Shown here: in pieces, positions 6,088 through 7,046 of the stretch | How positions within the stretch are numbered: position 1 is the stretch's first letter | Layout of the letters: each line of letters starts with the position of its first letter | Source of the DNA: Nitrospirota bacterium | Lineage (GTDB): Bacteria; Nitrospinota; Nitrospinia; Nitrospinales; VA-1 | Assembly (NCBI GenBank): GCA_003235465.1 | Contig: QJWD01000371.1 | Location: 1 to 7,046 of the forward strand | DNA length: 7,046 nucleotides | Direction of reading: 5' to 3' | Made by a program: the position numbers and the translations under genes | Notes under the pieces: generated by a model | What the model saw: the letters and a program-made list of their open reading frames with translations, nothing else | Told to the model about the DNA's origin: nothing | Databases searched by the model: none

Positions 6088-6356
6088 AAATAGCGGTTCA
6101 GGCGCTCTTTATCTTCCTCGGAGGCTCCCGGAAGAAAGACGAAACCAAACGTTTCCAGCCGCCACACCAGGACATCCAGCCCTTTCAGCATGCGATACCC
6201 GTGCACCAGGGCGGCGGGCAGCGAACGCCGGTTCATGCCATCGCGGCCAAGGATGAAATCGATCAGCTGGCGGCGGGAGTGGCGGATCAGCGGCCAGTTG
6301 CCGCGCTCCCTCAGGATTTTAAGCAATTTCAAAAAATTGGTGATCCGCTCGATCAT
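6084..6356 (-). CDS. Small protein of unknown function, first gene of the leftward LPS operon
   Basis: This encodes 90 residues from the ATG at 6356, preceded by AAAGGG (6361-6366). A TTG at 6416 would extend it by 20 residues but lies about where transcription should start, so I reject it. I do not recognise a family. The protein begins MIERITNFLKLLKILRERG, probably an amphipathic helix; it then has many Arg/His residues (PLIRHSRRQLIDFI) and a hydrophobic stretch near residues 65-75 (LDVLVWRLETFGFVFLPG follows MLKG). It has no signal peptide, clear transmembrane segment or zinc site. Its TGA shares bases with the GTG of the GT9 gene (6084-6087), so the two are probably translationally coupled. 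That suggests a partner or accessory role in LPS core synthesis, which is inference from position only. It is likely a real gene because of its ribosome-binding site, promoter and coupling. Confidence 0.68.
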   Translation of the reverse strand: MIERITNFLKLLKILRERGNWPLIRHSRRQLIDFILGRDGMNRRSLPAALVHGYRMLKGLDVLVWRLETFGFVFLPGASEEDKERLNRYL

Positions 6357-6383
6357 GCAACCCTTTCGCCAACGCACCGGGCG

Positions 6384-6399
6384 CGCCGCAGGCGCGGCG
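6384..6399 (-). other. Hairpin in the 5' leader of the LPS operon
   Basis: CGCCGC (6384-6389) and GCGGCG (6394-6399) form a 6-base-pair GC stem with a 4-base loop. On the minus strand it lies in the roughly 60-base leader between the predicted transcription start (near 6416) and the ATG at 6356. It leaves the ribosome-binding site free. There is no T-run, so it is not an obvious attenuator. Confidence 0.3.
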
Positions 6400-6409
6400 G
6401 ATTCCCTGT

Positions 6410-6437
6410 TTTTCAAATTGCCATTATACTATATGAT
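6410..6437 (+). promoter_or_regulatory. Candidate promoter for the M20 peptidase gene
   Basis: TTTTCA (6410-6415), a 16-base spacer and TATGAT (6432-6437) form a plausible sigma-70 promoter facing right; TATACT at 6425-6430 is a second possible -10. The leader to the GTG at 6496 would be about 50 bases. The AT-rich patch stands out from GC-rich surroundings. Confidence 0.4.
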
Positions 6438-6454
6438 CGCACAACGCGGGTAAA
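6423..6454 (-). promoter_or_regulatory. Candidate promoter for the leftward LPS operon
   Basis: The minus strand has a perfect TATAAT -10 box (6423-6428). The best -35-like element is TTTACC (6449-6454), at a long 20-base spacing, so this may be a weak promoter or one that needs an activator. It overlaps the rightward promoter of the M20 gene, so the two directions may compete. Confidence 0.42.
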
Positions 6455-6495
6455 GACATCGCCACCCCCAAAGCCCCCCGCGCCAGGAGAGACGC

Positions 6496-7046
6496 GTGAA
6501 CCTGAACGAACTGGACAACAGCGCTAGAGAAAAAATCCGCCCCGGCTTGCCGCTCGTCGAGCGCCACCTCGAGGCCCTCGCCGCCATGGTGAAGATCGAC
6601 AGCCGGAGCTTCAACGTGGGCGAATTCGAAGGCGACCGCCAAACCCCGAGCGACATGCAGGAGATCCTCGCGCTGGCCGAAACCTACCTGAGAGAGATCG
6701 GCTTTCCCACGGTGCGCATCAACGAGCCCTGCCCGGGCCCGGAGCGCTCCACCCCGATCCTGATGGCCGAGATCGAAGCCGGCCCCGGCAAGCCGACGGT
6801 GCTGTTTTACGCCCACCTCGACAAGCAGCCCTACATGGACGATGGCCGGTTTCTTGAGTGGGACAGCGTGCCCCCCACCGAACTCAGGTGGAACGAGGAT
6901 AAAAGCCGCGCCTTCGGCCGCGGCGCCGCCGACGATTTGAGCGGCGTGGTAGCCATCGGCATGGCGGTGGACGCGGTGCTTTCCTCGCTCGCGCCGGAAG
7001 GCACGGCGGAGGAGAAACGGTTCGGCAGCCTGCCGTGCAACATCAA
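6496..7046 (+). CDS. M20-family metallopeptidase (dipeptidase/deacylase type), N-terminal part (3' end outside window)
   Basis: The first 183 codons are visible, starting at a GTG (6496) with AGGAGA five bases upstream (6485-6490); the frame is open to the window edge. The protein begins MNLNELDNSAREKIRP and contains the M20 signature: VLFYAHLDKQP (residues 102-112), with His107 as a zinc ligand and Asp109 next to it, then W-x-x-VPP and FGRGAADDLSGVVA (140-153), whose Asp146/Asp147 pair includes the metal-bridging aspartate. Known members are cytoplasmic di-zinc enzymes that cleave dipeptides, acyl-amino acids or related amide bonds. The spacing and the 'EWDSVPP' segment resemble the carnosinase/dipeptidase-like branch. 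The dimerisation domain and the remaining metal ligands lie outside the window. It is transcribed divergently from the LPS operon and has no evident functional link to it. The family is confident; the substrate is unknown. Confidence 0.88.
   Translation, partial: MNLNELDNSAREKIRPGLPLVERHLEALAAMVKIDSRSFNVGEFEGDRQTPSDMQEILALAETYLREIGFPTVRINEPCPGPERSTPILMAEIEAGPGKPTVLFYAHLDKQPYMDDGRFLEWDSVPPTELRWNEDKSRAFGRGAADDLSGVVAIGMAVDAVLSSLAPEGTAEEKRFGSLPCNI

Noticed and set aside
6357..6416. A 20-residue N-terminal extension of the small protein from a TTG at 6416
   Set aside because: The TTG lies about seven bases past the TATAAT box, roughly at the transcription start, while the ATG at 6356 has an AAAGGG site.
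6424..7046. Leftward open frames under the M20 peptidase gene
   Set aside because: The rightward frame has a strong ribosome-binding site and the HxD and GRGxxDD motifs of M20 enzymes.
1..7046. Mobile element, CRISPR array, tRNA or rRNA
   Set aside because: I saw no transposase, terminal inverted repeats, regularly spaced repeats or RNA-gene-like sequence; nearly all of the window is accounted for by protein genes.

Overview
This 7,046-base window looks like a surface-polysaccharide / lipopolysaccharide (LPS) locus of a GC-rich Gram-negative bacterium. The Gram-negative call rests on a family-9 (heptosyltransferase-type) glycosyltransferase and a WaaG-like glycosyltransferase in one leftward operon, both typical of LPS core assembly. 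I cannot name the species. A Deltaproteobacteria/Nitrospinota-like lineage would fit, but that is only a guess.

Left part, rightward genes (1-2408): the 3' end of an extended-SDR NAD-dependent sugar epimerase/dehydratase, then a CmcI-type SAM-dependent O-methyltransferase (rhamnosyl O-methyltransferase / 'cephalosporin hydroxylase' family), then a GT4-like glycosyltransferase. The first two genes are clearly less GC-rich than the rest and sit 40 bases apart with a ribosome-binding site. The third is separated by a 133-base gap with its own candidate promoter and has much higher GC. The left pair therefore looks like an O-antigen or capsule-type accessory unit joined to a different genomic background. 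Together they would make a nucleotide sugar, methylate a sugar and transfer a sugar.

Middle to right, leftward operon (6356 down to 2507): an unrecognised 90-residue protein, a GT9 heptosyltransferase-like enzyme whose GTG overlaps the previous stop by four bases, a GT4-like glycosyltransferase with a TTG start, and a WaaG-like GT4 glycosyltransferase. The likely job is stepwise extension of the LPS inner/outer core. It converges on the rightward glycosyltransferase over a 98-base gap holding a hairpin and a short coding-like stretch.

Right edge: after a compact AT-rich divergent promoter region (about 6409-6454), the 5' part of an M20-family metallopeptidase gene runs rightward off the window.

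I found no RNA genes, insertion sequences, CRISPR arrays or attachment sites, and no gene-free stretch over 300 bases. I do not see a wholly new system. The most unusual item is a 79-base decayed tandem copy of the 3' end of the GT9 gene, lying between it and the next gene. It suggests a lost or collapsed paralogue, or a small duplication. Other points worth checking are degenerate catalytic motifs in two glycosyltransferases, the small orphan protein heading the LPS operon, and compositional mosaicism.
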